From an uncultured Flavobacteriaceae bacterium (GTDB lineage Bacteria; Bacteroidota; Bacteroidia; Flavobacteriales; Flavobacteriaceae): a DNA stretch of 64,000 bases. Positions within the stretch are counted from its first letter, which is position 1; the number at the start of each line of letters is the position of its first letter. The position numbers and the translations under genes are program-made. The notes under the pieces are model-generated. The model ran no database searches. It was given only the letters and a program-made list of their open reading frames with translations, and was not told where the DNA came from. Positions 16,777 to 24,807 of the stretch are shown in pieces. The stretch is from the NCBI GenBank assembly GCA_947502635.1, contig CANNAN010000003.1, positions 496,001-560,000 of the forward strand. Reading direction: 5' to 3'.

Positions 16777-17448
16777 ATGAAAACACTTTGGTTTTTTGAT
16801 GACGTCAATCTTTTCAAGGTGCTTTGTCCCCACAAATTTAAAGCTTACAAAACAAATCACGACTTTGATGCCTACAAAAAGAAAGACTATATATACTTTG
16901 AAGAAGACTCTGCAAATAAGGTATACCTTATAGAAAGAGGAAAAGTTAAAATAGGTTATTACAGTGAAGAAGGAGATGAGGTTGTTAAGGCAATTTTAAC
17001 CCGTGGAGAGTTATTTGGTGAAACGGCTATTCTTGGAGAGTCTAAGCGAGAAGAGTTTGCTCAATCTATTGATAATGCGACGAGTATTTGCCCTATAGGT
17101 GTAGATACGATGCATGATTTAATGCGAAATAATCAAACTTTCAGTTTTAAGATCTACAAAGTCATTGGCTTCAAATTAAAAAAATTAGAAAGGCGTTTAC
17201 AATTACTACTGTTTAAAGACGCCAAAACGCGCCTTGTTGAGTTTTTAGACGAGCTATGTTCAGATTATGGATACGATTGTGAAAAAACAGGAGATAAAGT
17301 AATTCATCATCCTTATACCCAGAAGGACATAGCTAGTTTAATAGGAACCTCCAGACCTACATTGAATATACTTTTAAACGAATTAAAGGAGGAAAAAGTA
17401 CTCCAATTTAGCAGAAAAGAAATAAGAATTTACAAAAATATTGCCTAA
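16777..17448 (+). CDS. Crp/Fnr-family transcription regulator
   Basis: This 223-aa regulator has an N-terminal cyclic-nucleotide-binding fold (about residues 20-135; VYLIERGKVKIGYYSEEGDEV, GELFGETAILGE) and a C-terminal helix-turn-helix (about 150-220; TQKDIASLIGTSRPTLNILL). The GELFGE stretch resembles the phosphate-binding cassette, but the usual RS/RT pair after it is replaced by SKREEF, so true cAMP binding is uncertain. It has no Fnr-type N-terminal Cys cluster. An inverted repeat with Crp-family geometry overlaps its stop codon. The same window encodes a class III adenylate cyclase. Confidence 0.88.
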   Translation: MKTLWFFDDVNLFKVLCPHKFKAYKTNHDFDAYKKKDYIYFEEDSANKVYLIERGKVKIGYYSEEGDEVVKAILTRGELFGETAILGESKREEFAQSIDNATSICPIGVDTMHDLMRNNQTFSFKIYKVIGFKLKKLERRLQLLLFKDAKTRLVEFLDELCSDYGYDCEKTGDKVIHHPYTQKDIASLIGTSRPTLNILLNELKEEKVLQFSRKEIRIYKNIA

Positions 17449-17466
17449 TGTTAGATGGCTAACATT
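17447..17466. promoter_or_regulatory. inverted repeat with Crp-family geometry, or short terminator
   Basis: AATGTTAG at 17447-17454 and CTAACATT at 17459-17466 are exact inverse repeats. Read as TGTTA-N6-TAACA it has the spacing of Crp/Fnr-family operators. It overlaps the stop codon of the Crp-family gene and lies upstream of TAATTTTG (17486-17493), a -7 box for the lipoprotein gene. A TTTTAT run follows the right arm, so it may instead be a terminator. Confidence 0.45.
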
Positions 17467-17521
17467 TTATAAAATCGGTGTGCTTTAATTTTGAAGTATT
17501 AAAAACTTTAAAAAAAATACA

Positions 17522-18415
17522 ATGATTAAAAAAATGTTTATAGTTACAGTATTAGCAATAGGATTTTTAGCTAGTTCATGTAGCAATGATGATGATAATG
17601 CCCCATCTACAGCTAGTTTAACTTTAGAATTAGATGGTTTAGAAGCTTTAGGTAGCGATTATGTTTACGAAGGTTGGATAATTGTAAATGGCGCACCAGT
17701 TTCAACAGGAACGTTTACTTCGGTTACATTTCCACAATCTTTCATGGTAGATGCTACACAATTAGAAAGTGCAACACGTTTTGTATTATCAATTGAGCCT
17801 GCTGGAGAAACAGGAACTGCCGCAGCAACACCCGCAGATACAAAAATTTTAGTAGGTGATTTTTCAGGAGATAGAGCGCCTGTTAATACAGCTATTGTAG
17901 GTGATTTTAGTGGATCTTGGGGAGTATCTTTTTTAAGAACTCCAACAGATGAAGTACCAGGGAATGGTAATAATGGTAATGATGAAAATGGAATTTGGTT
18001 CGGAACACCACAAATGACAGGCCCACCAACAGCAGGTTTAGGATTACCTGTATTGCCTGCAGGATGGAAATATGAAGGTTGGGTCGTAGTAGATGGTGTT
18101 GGTCCATTAACAACAGGAACGTTTACCAGTTTTACAGCTGTAGATGATTCTAATGATTTTAGCGGAACAGAAAATAATGCTGGCCCTCCAGTACCAGGCG
18201 AAGATTTCTTTAACAATGCACCAGCAGGATTTACATTTCCTTTAGATGTAAGAGGACGTACTGCGGTTATCTCTGTAGAACCAGACCCAGATAACTCTCC
18301 GGCACCTTTTACTTTAAAGCCATTAGTTGGTACAGTAGGGCAAGAAACGGCTCCTACAACTCACGATCTTACTTATAGTTCTGATTCTTTCCCTACAGGA
18401 TGGGCTATTAGATAA
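17522..18415 (+). CDS. two-repeat secreted lipoprotein, unknown function
   Basis: This 297-aa protein has a lipobox (FLASSC) with Cys at residue 20, followed by an acidic SNDDDDNAP linker. The mature part is two related halves: YEGWIIVNGAPVSTGTFTS near residue 49 and YEGWVVVDGVGPLTTGTFTS near 183, each followed by a VLSIEP/VISVEP stretch. The repeat resembles the YxGWxVVDGxPxxxGxF pattern of anti-sigma-K-type C-terminal domains, but there is no membrane or sigma-binding part, so the role is open. It is the next gene after the Crp-family regulator. Confidence 0.8.
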   Translation: MIKKMFIVTVLAIGFLASSCSNDDDNAPSTASLTLELDGLEALGSDYVYEGWIIVNGAPVSTGTFTSVTFPQSFMVDATQLESATRFVLSIEPAGETGTAAATPADTKILVGDFSGDRAPVNTAIVGDFSGSWGVSFLRTPTDEVPGNGNNGNDENGIWFGTPQMTGPPTAGLGLPVLPAGWKYEGWVVVDGVGPLTTGTFTSFTAVDDSNDFSGTENNAGPPVPGEDFFNNAPAGFTFPLDVRGRTAVISVEPDPDNSPAPFTLKPLVGTVGQETAPTTHDLTYSSDSFPTGWAIR

Positions 18416-18443
18416 ATAATAAATTTTAGTTTTTGTTAGATTT

Positions 18444-18475
18444 AAGGCATGGTTTCGACAGAGAAACTGTGCCTT
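18444..18475 (+). terminator. hairpin terminator after lipoprotein gene
   Basis: AAGGCA at 18444-18449 pairs with TGCCTT at 18470-18475, with an inner GGTTTC/GAAAC pairing. A T-rich end follows. It lies between the lipoprotein and thioredoxin genes. Confidence 0.7.
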
Positions 18476-18488
18476 TTAATTAATACCT

Positions 18489-19046
18489 ATGTTAAGAAGA
18501 AAATTTAATTTAAAAAATATCATATTTTTAATTGCAATTGCAGTTTTAATTATTCCGCAAATGCGGCAGCCTATACAGGTATTACTACATAAGGGGTTTG
18601 CTCTTTTTGGGCCTTCAGTAATTAAGGATGCTAAACAGGTAAGTTTAACAGATTATAATTGGAAGCTTAAAGACGGGCAAGATGTTTTTGATTTTGAAGC
18701 AATAAAAGGTAAAGTGGTTTTAATAAATTTTTGGGCCACATGGTGTCCGCCTTGTATTGCCGAAATGCCTAGTATGCAAGCACTTTATAATGATTATAAG
18801 AATGATATCGAATTTGTTTTTGTCTCTAATGAAGAAAATGAGGCAATCAACCAGTTTTTAAGTAAAAATAATTATACATTTAAAGTGTATACCCCTTTAA
18901 CCAAGTATCCCGAGTCTTTTGATGTTACAAGTATTCCTCGAACTTTTTTAATAGATAAGCAAGGTCATATAGTTATTGATAAAAATGGCGCAGCAAATTG
19001 GAATAGTAGTACAGTTAGAAAAACTATTGACGATTTGTTGAAATAA
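18489..19046 (+). CDS. TlpA/ResA-like membrane-anchored thioredoxin
   Basis: This 185-aa protein has an uncleaved N-terminal helix (about residues 10-30) and a periplasmic thioredoxin fold with FWATWCPPCIAEMPS near residue 80, which contains the redox CPPC pair. The cis-Pro region (SIPRTFLIDKQGHI) is also present. TlpA-like proteins reduce cytochrome c apoproteins or other periplasmic disulfides. No cytochrome maturation genes are nearby. The last 23 bp overlap the 3' end of the convergent lycopene cyclase gene. Confidence 0.88.
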   Translation: MLRRKFNLKNIIFLIAIAVLIIPQMRQPIQVLLHKGFALFGPSVIKDAKQVSLTDYNWKLKDGQDVFDFEAIKGKVVLINFWATWCPPCIAEMPSMQALYNDYKNDIEFVFVSNEENEAINQFLSKNNYTFKVYTPLTKYPESFDVTSIPRTFLIDKQGHIVIDKNGAANWNSSTVRKTIDDLLK

Positions 19047-19734
19047 TAAGGTGCCTTTTAGATTCTAAACGAACCATAATAAATAAATTCAAGAGAATCA
19101 GTGTAAAAGCATACACCATGTCTTCAATTGGAATCGTAAATAATCTCATATTTAAATTTTCCAAATTATTATACCAAACAACTTCTTCTCTAATAAAACT
19201 ACCAGTTAATATACCATTTACTATAAAAAAAGGAATGAGCATGACTAAAAACGTTAAAAAGAAACGACTTAATAAATTAGGACTCTTTTTAATAACAATG
19301 CTAATTAAAACGGTCGCTAATATAAAATTTATGAATGTATACCATTTGGAACTATTATAAATTGAAAGTATTATTAGTAACAGTATAAGCAGGTAGCTAA
19401 TTGTTTTGGTTACTGCCAATGATAATTTTAGGTTTGGAAAATAATACAATAGTGCATAGTGTGTAAAAACACAGGCATAGGGAATGCATATAAAAAAGAG
19501 CCATTCCTCAATAGGTAAAGAAAACAACTTGATGCCTAAAAAATAATCTTCATTAAATCCCCAAATACCATTCATTGTAAAAATAATATCCCAAGGAATA
19601 AATATGAGCATACTAATTAATATACTTATAAGTAAATATTCCCAACGTTTATAAAATTTTAGTCTCGGATGAAAACTAAATAAAAAGGGAACAAATACAG
19701 ATCCTAAATTTAGTAACAGATATAAATAATCCAT
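19024..19734 (-). CDS. crtYcd: lycopene beta-cyclase, fused CrtYc-CrtYd type
   Basis: This 236-aa integral membrane protein has about six to seven helices and two related halves, each with a Pro-Ile-Glu-Glu-like motif: LPIEEWLFF near residue 75 and IPIEDMVYAF near 206. This is the fused form of the CrtYc/CrtYd (CarR-type) cyclase found in Flavobacteria; it closes the ends of lycopene to give beta-carotene. The gene follows crtZ by three bases in the crt operon. It converges with the thioredoxin gene. Confidence 0.88.
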   Translation of the reverse strand: MDYLYLLLNLGSVFVPFLFSFHPRLKFYKRWEYLLISILISMLIFIPWDIIFTMNGIWGFNEDYFLGIKLFSLPIEEWLFFICIPYACVFTHYALLYYFPNLKLSLAVTKTISYLLILLLIILSIYNSSKWYTFINFILATVLISIVIKKSPNLLSRFFLTFLVMLIPFFIVNGILTGSFIREEVVWYNNLENLNMRLFTIPIEDMVYAFTLILLNLFIMVRLESKRHLIISTNRQ

Positions 19735-19737
19735 CTG

Positions 19738-20187
19738 TTACTTTTTGAAGTATTTAAAAGGAACAAATAGCATCCCGAAGCACTCTCCATCTTCTTTGTT
19801 AGTATGTTTATGATGCATTTTGTGGGCACGTCTTACACCTTTAGCATACCAATTATTGGCATTTCTAAATAATTTAAAACGCTGGTGTATAAAAATATCG
19901 TGAACCATAAAATAGGAAAGCCCATAAGCAAATATGCCTATGCCTATTGGTAAGCCAGCCCAAAAACTAGTATGTTTCCATAGTAAGAAAAAAATAATGC
20001 TAACAATCGCATAAAAAATGAAGAAAGCGTCATTCCGTTCAAACCAGCTGTCATGGTCCTTTTTGTGATGATCTTTATGTAAAGACCATAAAAAGCCATG
20101 CATAACATATTTATGCGTGAACCATGCCATGAACTCCATAAAACAATAAGTTCCTAAAAAAATCAATATCCAAAAGAAGGTATGCAT
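19738..20187 (-). CDS. crtZ: beta-carotene hydroxylase
   Basis: This 149-aa membrane di-iron enzyme of the fatty-acid-hydroxylase superfamily carries the expected His clusters: HKYVMH near residue 25, HKDHH near 38, HDIFIH near 97 and HKMHH near 120. It hydroxylates both rings of beta-carotene to give zeaxanthin. Size is typical of bacterial CrtZ. It lies between crtB and the cyclase in a compact operon. No ketolase (crtW) is seen in the window. Confidence 0.92.
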   Translation of the reverse strand: MHTFFWILIFLGTYCFMEFMAWFTHKYVMHGFLWSLHKDHHKKDHDSWFERNDAFFIFYAIVSIIFFLLWKHTSFWAGLPIGIGIFAYGLSYFMVHDIFIHQRFKLFRNANNWYAKGVRRAHKMHHKHTNKEDGECFGMLFVPFKYFKK

Positions 20188-20197
20188 GTCTTCAAAA

Positions 20198-21037
20198 TTA
20201 TATTAAATTTAATTGATATTTTACATAACTACGCATTAAAAGCTCTATTTTTTTAGGATTGGAAACTCGTATTCGGGTATTTTTTATTTGAAGAGCAGGT
20301 GTCTTTTTTAACTTTTTTAGTAGTTGGTGGTAGTACCTGTAAGCAATAAATACACCAAACTTAGCTTCAATAGGTAGTTTTTTGATGCCACTAAGACCTT
20401 TTTCAAAATCTGCTTCAATGTCATTTATAATGTTTTGTTTTGAAGCTTCATCTAAATTATTTAAATCCGTTTTAGGAAAATAAGTTCTATTTAAATCATC
20501 AAAATCCGCTTTCAAATCTCTTAAAAAGTTTACTTTTTGAAATGCCGAGCCTAACGACATGGCAGTGTCTTTAAGCGCTTCGTATTTAATACGGTCACCT
20601 TTTACAAAAACTTTTAGACACATAAGACCAACCACATCAGCAGATCCATAAATATAAGTTTTGTATTCTTCTTCAGTAAGATACTGAGTTTTGTGTAAAT
20701 CTAAACGCATACTTTTCATAAAAGCATCTACCAAACTTTTATCTAAATGATATTTATGAAATGTATGTTGAAATGAATTGAGAATGGGGTTTAGGCTAAT
20801 TTTATCCTTTAAAGCAAGCTCTAAATCATCAGAAAACTTATTAAAGAGTTGCTCTTTGTCATAATCATGAAAAGAATCAACAATCTCGTCAGCAAAACGG
20901 ACAAACCCGTAAATGTTGTAAATATCCATTCTAATAGATTTAGAGAGCATTTTCGTCGCTAATGAAAATGATGTACTGTAAGTCTTCGTAACAAGCTTAC
21001 TGCAATTATAAGAAACTGTGTCAAATAATGATTTCAT
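20198..21037 (-). CDS. crtB: phytoene synthase
   Basis: This 279-aa member of the squalene/phytoene synthase family joins two geranylgeranyl diphosphates head to head. The two Asp-rich motifs are visible: VRFADEIVD near residue 47 and NFLRDLKADFDD near 168. YIYGSADVVGLMCL matches the family's central motif. It starts one base after the crtI stop codon, so translation is probably coupled. No GGPP synthase is present in the window. Confidence 0.93.
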   Translation of the reverse strand: MKSLFDTVSYNCSKLVTKTYSTSFSLATKMLSKSIRMDIYNIYGFVRFADEIVDSFHDYDKEQLFNKFSDDLELALKDKISLNPILNSFQHTFHKYHLDKSLVDAFMKSMRLDLHKTQYLTEEEYKTYIYGSADVVGLMCLKVFVKGDRIKYEALKDTAMSLGSAFQKVNFLRDLKADFDDLNRTYFPKTDLNNLDEASKQNIINDIEADFEKGLSGIKKLPIEAKFGVFIAYRYYHQLLKKLKKTPALQIKNTRIRVSNPKKIELLMRSYVKYQLNLI

Positions 21038-21038
21038 A

Positions 21039-22502
21039 CTAATGATGGTATTTTGTTACTAAATCTGCTACTAGTTTTCCTGATATTAATGAAGGAGGAA
21101 CTCCAGGACCAGGTACCGTTAATTGTCCAGTAAAAAACAAGTTTTTTACTTTTTTGCTTTTTAATTTTGGTCTTAAAAACGCGGTTTGCGTTAATGTATT
21201 TGCCATCCCATATGCATTTCCTTTATACGAATTGTAATCATTAATAAAATCGTTGATACAAAAACTTTCTTTAAAGATAATGTGTTTTTTTATATCTTGT
21301 GAGGTTAAACTCTCAAATCGCTGAATGATTTTATTAAAATATGTTTCCCTTAACTCAGGAGTATCTTCTAATCCAGGAGCTAACGGAATTAAAAATATCC
21401 CTGCTTCTTTTCCTTGTGGAGCAGAGTTACTATCTGTTTTACTTGGAAAACTAGCATAGAACAATGGGTTTTCTGGCCATTTCGGGTTGTCATAAATAGC
21501 TTCGGCATGTATATCAAAGTCTACATCAAAAAATAAGGTATGATGATTTACATTTTTTAATTTTTTATCAAAACCGACATAAAACAGGAGTGAAGAAGGA
21601 GCAAATGTTTTTTTGCTCCAATAATTTTCAGAGTACTGCCTATATGGTTTTTCTAAAAGTGATTCTGTATGATGATAGTCGGCACCACTCACAACAATGT
21701 CAGATTCATATGTTTCTCCACAAGAAATAACTCCTTTATAGGCGCCATTCTCGACAACAATTTTTTCTATTGGTGCATTGGTTTTAATAGTTACACCTAA
21801 CTCTTTTGCTAGATTTTCAATAGCCAAAATCACTTGATACATGCCCTTTTTGGGATGAAATGTGCCTAGACCAAAATCGGCATAATTCATAAAATTATAG
21901 AAAGAAGGCGTATCACTCGGTTTTGCTCCTAAAAACAAAACAGGAAACTCAAGAATTTTAACAAGTCTTTCATTTTTAAACGCTTTTCTAACATCTCTTT
22001 TTATGTTACTAAAAAACTGATTTAGCTTTTTAATTGTAGCAGGAGTAACTAATTCTAATGGAGAAACCCCTGGATTATAAACGAGGTCTTTAATGGCTAT
22101 ATTATAATTATTTTCTGCCTGTTTAATAAACTTTTTAAGTTTTTTAGAACTACCAGTTTCTTCTTTTTCAAAAGCAGTTGCTATTTTTTCCAAGGTATCC
22201 TCTATAGTTATAAAGTCATCTTTTCCAAAATACACGCTATAAGCAGGATTTAATTTCTCTAAAGTATAATAGTCTTGAGAGGATTTGTTAAAATCTGAAA
22301 AAAAGCGCTCGAATACATCTGGCATCCAATACCAAGTAGGTCCAATATCAAAAGTAAATCCATCCTTAACAAGTTGTCTTGCTCTGCCACCTATGGTTTC
22401 ATTTTTTTCGAAAATAGTGACATCATATCCAGCTTTGGCTAAGTAGCAAGAAGCTGCCAAAGATGAAAATCCTGAACCAATTATATTTATAGTTAATTTC
22501 AT
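21039..22502 (-). CDS. crtI: phytoene desaturase
   Basis: This 487-aa FAD-dependent enzyme desaturates phytoene to lycopene. The N-terminus has the dinucleotide-binding motif IIGSGFSSLAASCYLAKAGYDV, followed by FEKNETIGGRARQ. The C-terminus has FTGQLTVPGPGVPPSLISGK, the conserved carotenoid-oxidoreductase ending. ATG at 22502 is used; a TTG at 22514 falls inside the regulatory dyad. It is the first of four crt genes, and its promoter carries a site also found before the regulator gene. The TAnnTTTG box is so close to ATG that the mRNA may be almost leaderless. Confidence 0.93.
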   Translation of the reverse strand: MKLTINIIGSGFSSLAASCYLAKAGYDVTIFEKNETIGGRARQLVKDGFTFDIGPTWYWMPDVFERFFSDFNKSSQDYYTLEKLNPAYSVYFGKDDFITIEDTLEKIATAFEKEETGSSKKLKKFIKQAENNYNIAIKDLVYNPGVSPLELVTPATIKKLNQFFSNIKRDVRKAFKNERLVKILEFPVLFLGAKPSDTPSFYNFMNYADFGLGTFHPKKGMYQVILAIENLAKELGVTIKTNAPIEKIVVENGAYKGVISCGETYESDIVVSGADYHHTESLLEKPYRQYSENYWSKKTFAPSSLLFYVGFDKKLKNVNHHTLFFDVDFDIHAEAIYDNPKWPENPLFYASFPSKTDSNSAPQGKEAGIFLIPLAPGLEDTPELRETYFNKIIQRFESLTSQDIKKHIIFKESFCINDFINDYNSYKGNAYGMANTLTQTAFLRPKLKSKKVKNLFFTGQLTVPGPGVPPSLISGKLVADLVTKYHH

Positions 22503-22503
22503 A

Positions 22504-22519
22504 TTGTTTAACAAATATA
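22504..22519 (-). promoter_or_regulatory. crtI promoter with candidate CarH-like operator
   Basis: On the reverse strand TATATTTG (22512-22519) matches the Bacteroidota -7 box TAnnTTTG, and it runs directly into the near-palindrome TTGTTAAACAA (22504-22514). The same arrangement occurs before the regulator gene. A bound regulator would cover the -7 box. Confidence 0.55.
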
Positions 22520-22546
22520 GTCAAAAGTTAAACAAAATAAAAACGT

Positions 22547-23446
22547 TTATATATCTTTAATTAAGTTTTCAATAGAATTAAAGATGTTTACTTTTTGAGG
22601 AAGGTTTGTAAGATTTAAATCAGAGAGTTTTTTACCTAATAATAAGAGGTTTATATTTTCTTTGTTTAATAATACTTCATTAAATTTATTAATGTAGTCA
22701 GGAATGTCTTGTTCTGGAGGGTAGACAGTGAAGTAAGATATAAAAGTTATTTCTTCAAAAAAGTCCAGTAAGTCAGTAAGTGATTCCATAGGAACACTTT
22801 CACCAAGAAAAATAGTATGATAACCTTTACTTCTTAATTGGTAATTAATGAACAAAAGTCCAATATCATGAATTTCATTTTCAGGTAAAAATAAAACATA
22901 GGTTTTGGAAATAGGTTTAGGTTCTAAAATTTGTAGCCTTTCAGTATTTATAAGGATCTTTTGTTTAATATGAATGGATAAAAAATGCTCATGAGCAGGC
23001 GTAATAGTATTGGTTTGCCATAAAAGACCTATTTCATTTAATAGCGGTAAAAAAACGGTATAGAAAATTTCACTGAAAGATTTGGTTTCCAGTAAATTGT
23101 TATAAGTGCTGTAAAACAGTACTTGGTCAAAGTTTATCATGGCCATTTTTAAAGCATTCATGGCATGGTCTTCAACTTTAGCCCTCGAAGCTATTTCTCT
23201 TACTTTAATAGGGATTTCTTCTTCTTTAAGGTTTGCAACTTTTGAGATTTTTAATCCATTATTGTTTAAATAAGATATATTTAATAGTTTTTGAAGACTG
23301 GCTAAACTATAATTTCTAATGTTTGTATCCGATCGATTTGGGCTTAATAGGTTGTAGCGTTTTTCCCATATTCGTATGGTGTGTGCTTTGATTCCTGTAA
23401 GATTTTCTAAATCTTTAATACTAAAGTTAGCTTTAATATTGTTCAT
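22547..23446 (-). CDS. CarH/LitR-like MerR regulator with B12-binding domain
   Basis: This 299-aa regulator has an N-terminal MerR helix-turn-helix (about residues 8-75; SIKDLENLTGIKAHTIRIWEKRY) and a C-terminal cobalamin-binding part. The adenosylcobalamin signature W-x9-EH is present as W143...E153-H154, and the B12-binding ExHxxG as E191-I-H193-D-I-G196. CarH-type proteins repress carotenoid genes in the dark and release DNA when light breaks the cofactor. ATG 23446 is chosen over a TTG at 23470 lying inside the operator-like dyad. It lies immediately upstream of crtI, so it may be co-transcribed with it. Confidence 0.88.
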   Translation of the reverse strand: MNNIKANFSIKDLENLTGIKAHTIRIWEKRYNLLSPNRSDTNIRNYSLASLQKLLNISYLNNNGLKISKVANLKEEEIPIKVREIASRAKVEDHAMNALKMAMINFDQVLFYSTYNNLLETKSFSEIFYTVFLPLLNEIGLLWQTNTITPAHEHFLSIHIKQKILINTERLQILEPKPISKTYVLFLPENEIHDIGLLFINYQLRSKGYHTIFLGESVPMESLTDLLDFFEEITFISYFTVYPPEQDIPDYINKFNEVLLNKENINLLLLGKKLSDLNLTNLPQKVNIFNSIENLIKDI

Positions 23447-23459
23447 TGATACTTGATTT

Positions 23460-23475
23460 TTGTTAAACAAAATTA
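23460..23475 (-). promoter_or_regulatory. regulator promoter with the same candidate operator
   Basis: On the reverse strand TAATTTTG (23468-23475) is a TAnnTTTG -7 box that runs into TTGTTTAACAA (23460-23470). Position and sequence match the crtI promoter site, which suggests auto-repression. Confidence 0.55.
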
Positions 23476-23564
23476 AGTAAATTAATCGATAAACAGCAGG
23501 AAAAGAGATAAAACTATTTAAATATTAACAAAAAAACTATAATAAATTTAAGACCATGAAAACA

Positions 23565-23596
23565 ATAGTGACCTGATTTAAAACTCAAATCACTAT
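23565..23596 (-). terminator. weak hairpin after cupin gene
   Basis: ATAGTGA at 23565-23571 pairs with TCACTAT at 23590-23596, followed on the reverse strand by a T-rich TTGTTTTC. It lies about 20 bp past the cupin gene stop codon. Confidence 0.4.
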
Positions 23597-23615
23597 CATT
23601 AGTCTTTGTTTCTTT

Positions 23616-24128
23616 TTAGTTTCTTATTGGAATCATATTAGAGGTATCTACAGGAAAACTATCATATTTGTTATATAATTTTAAATACTTTTCTGGATCA
23701 ATAGGCACTTCATTTAAAGTCTCGTATAAGCCTTTAAAAAAGCCTTCACGTTTTTGAGATGGATTGAAAATTAATGTCAGTTTTACCGTTTCATCGGTAT
23801 CATTTTTAAATCCATGGGGCGTGAATCTGGGTACATAAGCAACTGTACCAGGTTCTGCTAAATATTCTTTATCGGCAACTTGTACTGTCAAAATACCTTC
23901 ATTTACTATAAAGGTTTCATCCATAAACCTGTGATAGTGTAATTTTGCACCAATGGCCATAGGCGGAAGCGAAATTTCATAAATACCTAATTGGTCGTTA
24001 GACATTTCACTAGTAACTTTAAATGTTATTGAAATGGTGTTTAATTCTATTTTTTCACCTTCGTTTGCTTTGATTATAGACGCATTATTTTCTAAGGCGT
24101 CTTCAAAATAATTTTCTTTTGAAGTCAT
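23616..24128 (-). CDS. cupin-domain protein
   Basis: This 170-aa cytoplasmic protein has a single cupin barrel. Motif 1 is seen as KLHYHRFMDETFIVNEG near residue 62, with two His and a Glu for metal binding, and motif 2 as PGTVAYVPRFTPHGF near 92. Such proteins may be dioxygenases, isomerases or binding proteins; none is identifiable here. It lies 13 bp after the azoreductase gene on the same strand, and an ECF41 sigma gene is next upstream, a common grouping with quinone or reactive-carbonyl detoxification. Confidence 0.82.
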   Translation of the reverse strand: MTSKENYFEDALENNASIIKANEGEKIELNTISITFKVTSEMSNDQLGIYEISLPPMAIGAKLHYHRFMDETFIVNEGILTVQVADKEYLAEPGTVAYVPRFTPHGFKNDTDETVKLTLIFNPSQKREGFFKGLYETLNEVPIDPEKYLKLYNKYDSFPVDTSNMIPIRN

Positions 24129-24141
24129 AGTCTTAAATTTA

Positions 24142-24750
24142 TTACTTGAACGATAAATTAATGGTATTTTCTACTAAGATTTTGTTTTGTTCTAAGGTTT
24201 GTTGGTCACTAGCCCCTTCAAGTGAAAACAACCCTTTAACTTTAATCCCCATATGCCCTAGAATAGCCTTTAAATAGGGTTCTTGAAAATCATATGCTTC
24301 CATAAAAGTATCTTTGTAAACACCACCTTTAGCTGTGACTAAATAAGCTGACTTTCCTTCTAATAAACCATAATAACCATTCTCATTAATGTTAAATGTA
24401 TGTCCTATTCTTACTGTTTGGTCCAGATAGGCCTTGAGGTTAGATGGAATGTTTAAATTATACAAAGGAGTGCTAATTAGGAGGTCATCGGCAGATTTTA
24501 GTTCTGCAATTAATGCATCCGATAAAGCCGTTGCCTTTTTGCTTTCAGAAGACATGTGCTCTAAAGGTGTATAAAAGCCTTCAATGGTATCGTTTTGAAT
24601 GTGTGGCAATTGGTGTTTTGCCAAATCTCTGTAAATAATGATGCCTTTTGGGTTTGCAGCTTTCCAATTTTGCTCAAAATAATCAGCTAATGCTCTAGAA
24701 TGTGAACCTTCAGTTCTGGAACTACAATCTATTCTTAATAATGTTTTCAT
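24142..24750 (-). CDS. azoR: FMN-dependent NADH:quinone/azo oxidoreductase
   Basis: This 202-aa flavodoxin-like protein shows LRIDCSSRTEGSHSRALADYF at the start (FMN phosphate loop) and TPLYNLNIPSNLKAYLDQTVR near residue 93, the signature of AzoR. LVTAKGGVY near 135 is the second flavin loop. The enzyme reduces quinones and azo dyes with NADH by two-electron transfer, which guards against quinone stress. It lies just upstream of the cupin gene and downstream of the ECF41 sigma gene, which may control both. Confidence 0.9.
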   Translation of the reverse strand: MKTLLRIDCSSRTEGSHSRALADYFEQNWKAANPKGIIIYRDLAKHQLPHIQNDTIEGFYTPLEHMSSESKKATALSDALIAELKSADDLLISTPLYNLNIPSNLKAYLDQTVRIGHTFNINENGYYGLLEGKSAYLVTAKGGVYKDTFMEAYDFQEPYLKAILGHMGIKVKGLFSLEGASDQQTLEQNKILVENTINLSFK

Positions 24751-24807
24751 GTATTGATTTTTTAATTACAATAACATGACAAAACAGATAAAGAAAACGT
24801 GACAGAT

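Noticed and set aside
17665-18216. Reverse-strand 183-codon frame under the repeat lipoprotein
   Set aside because: It is Pro/Ser/Val-rich antisense to a gene with a clear lipobox and repeats.
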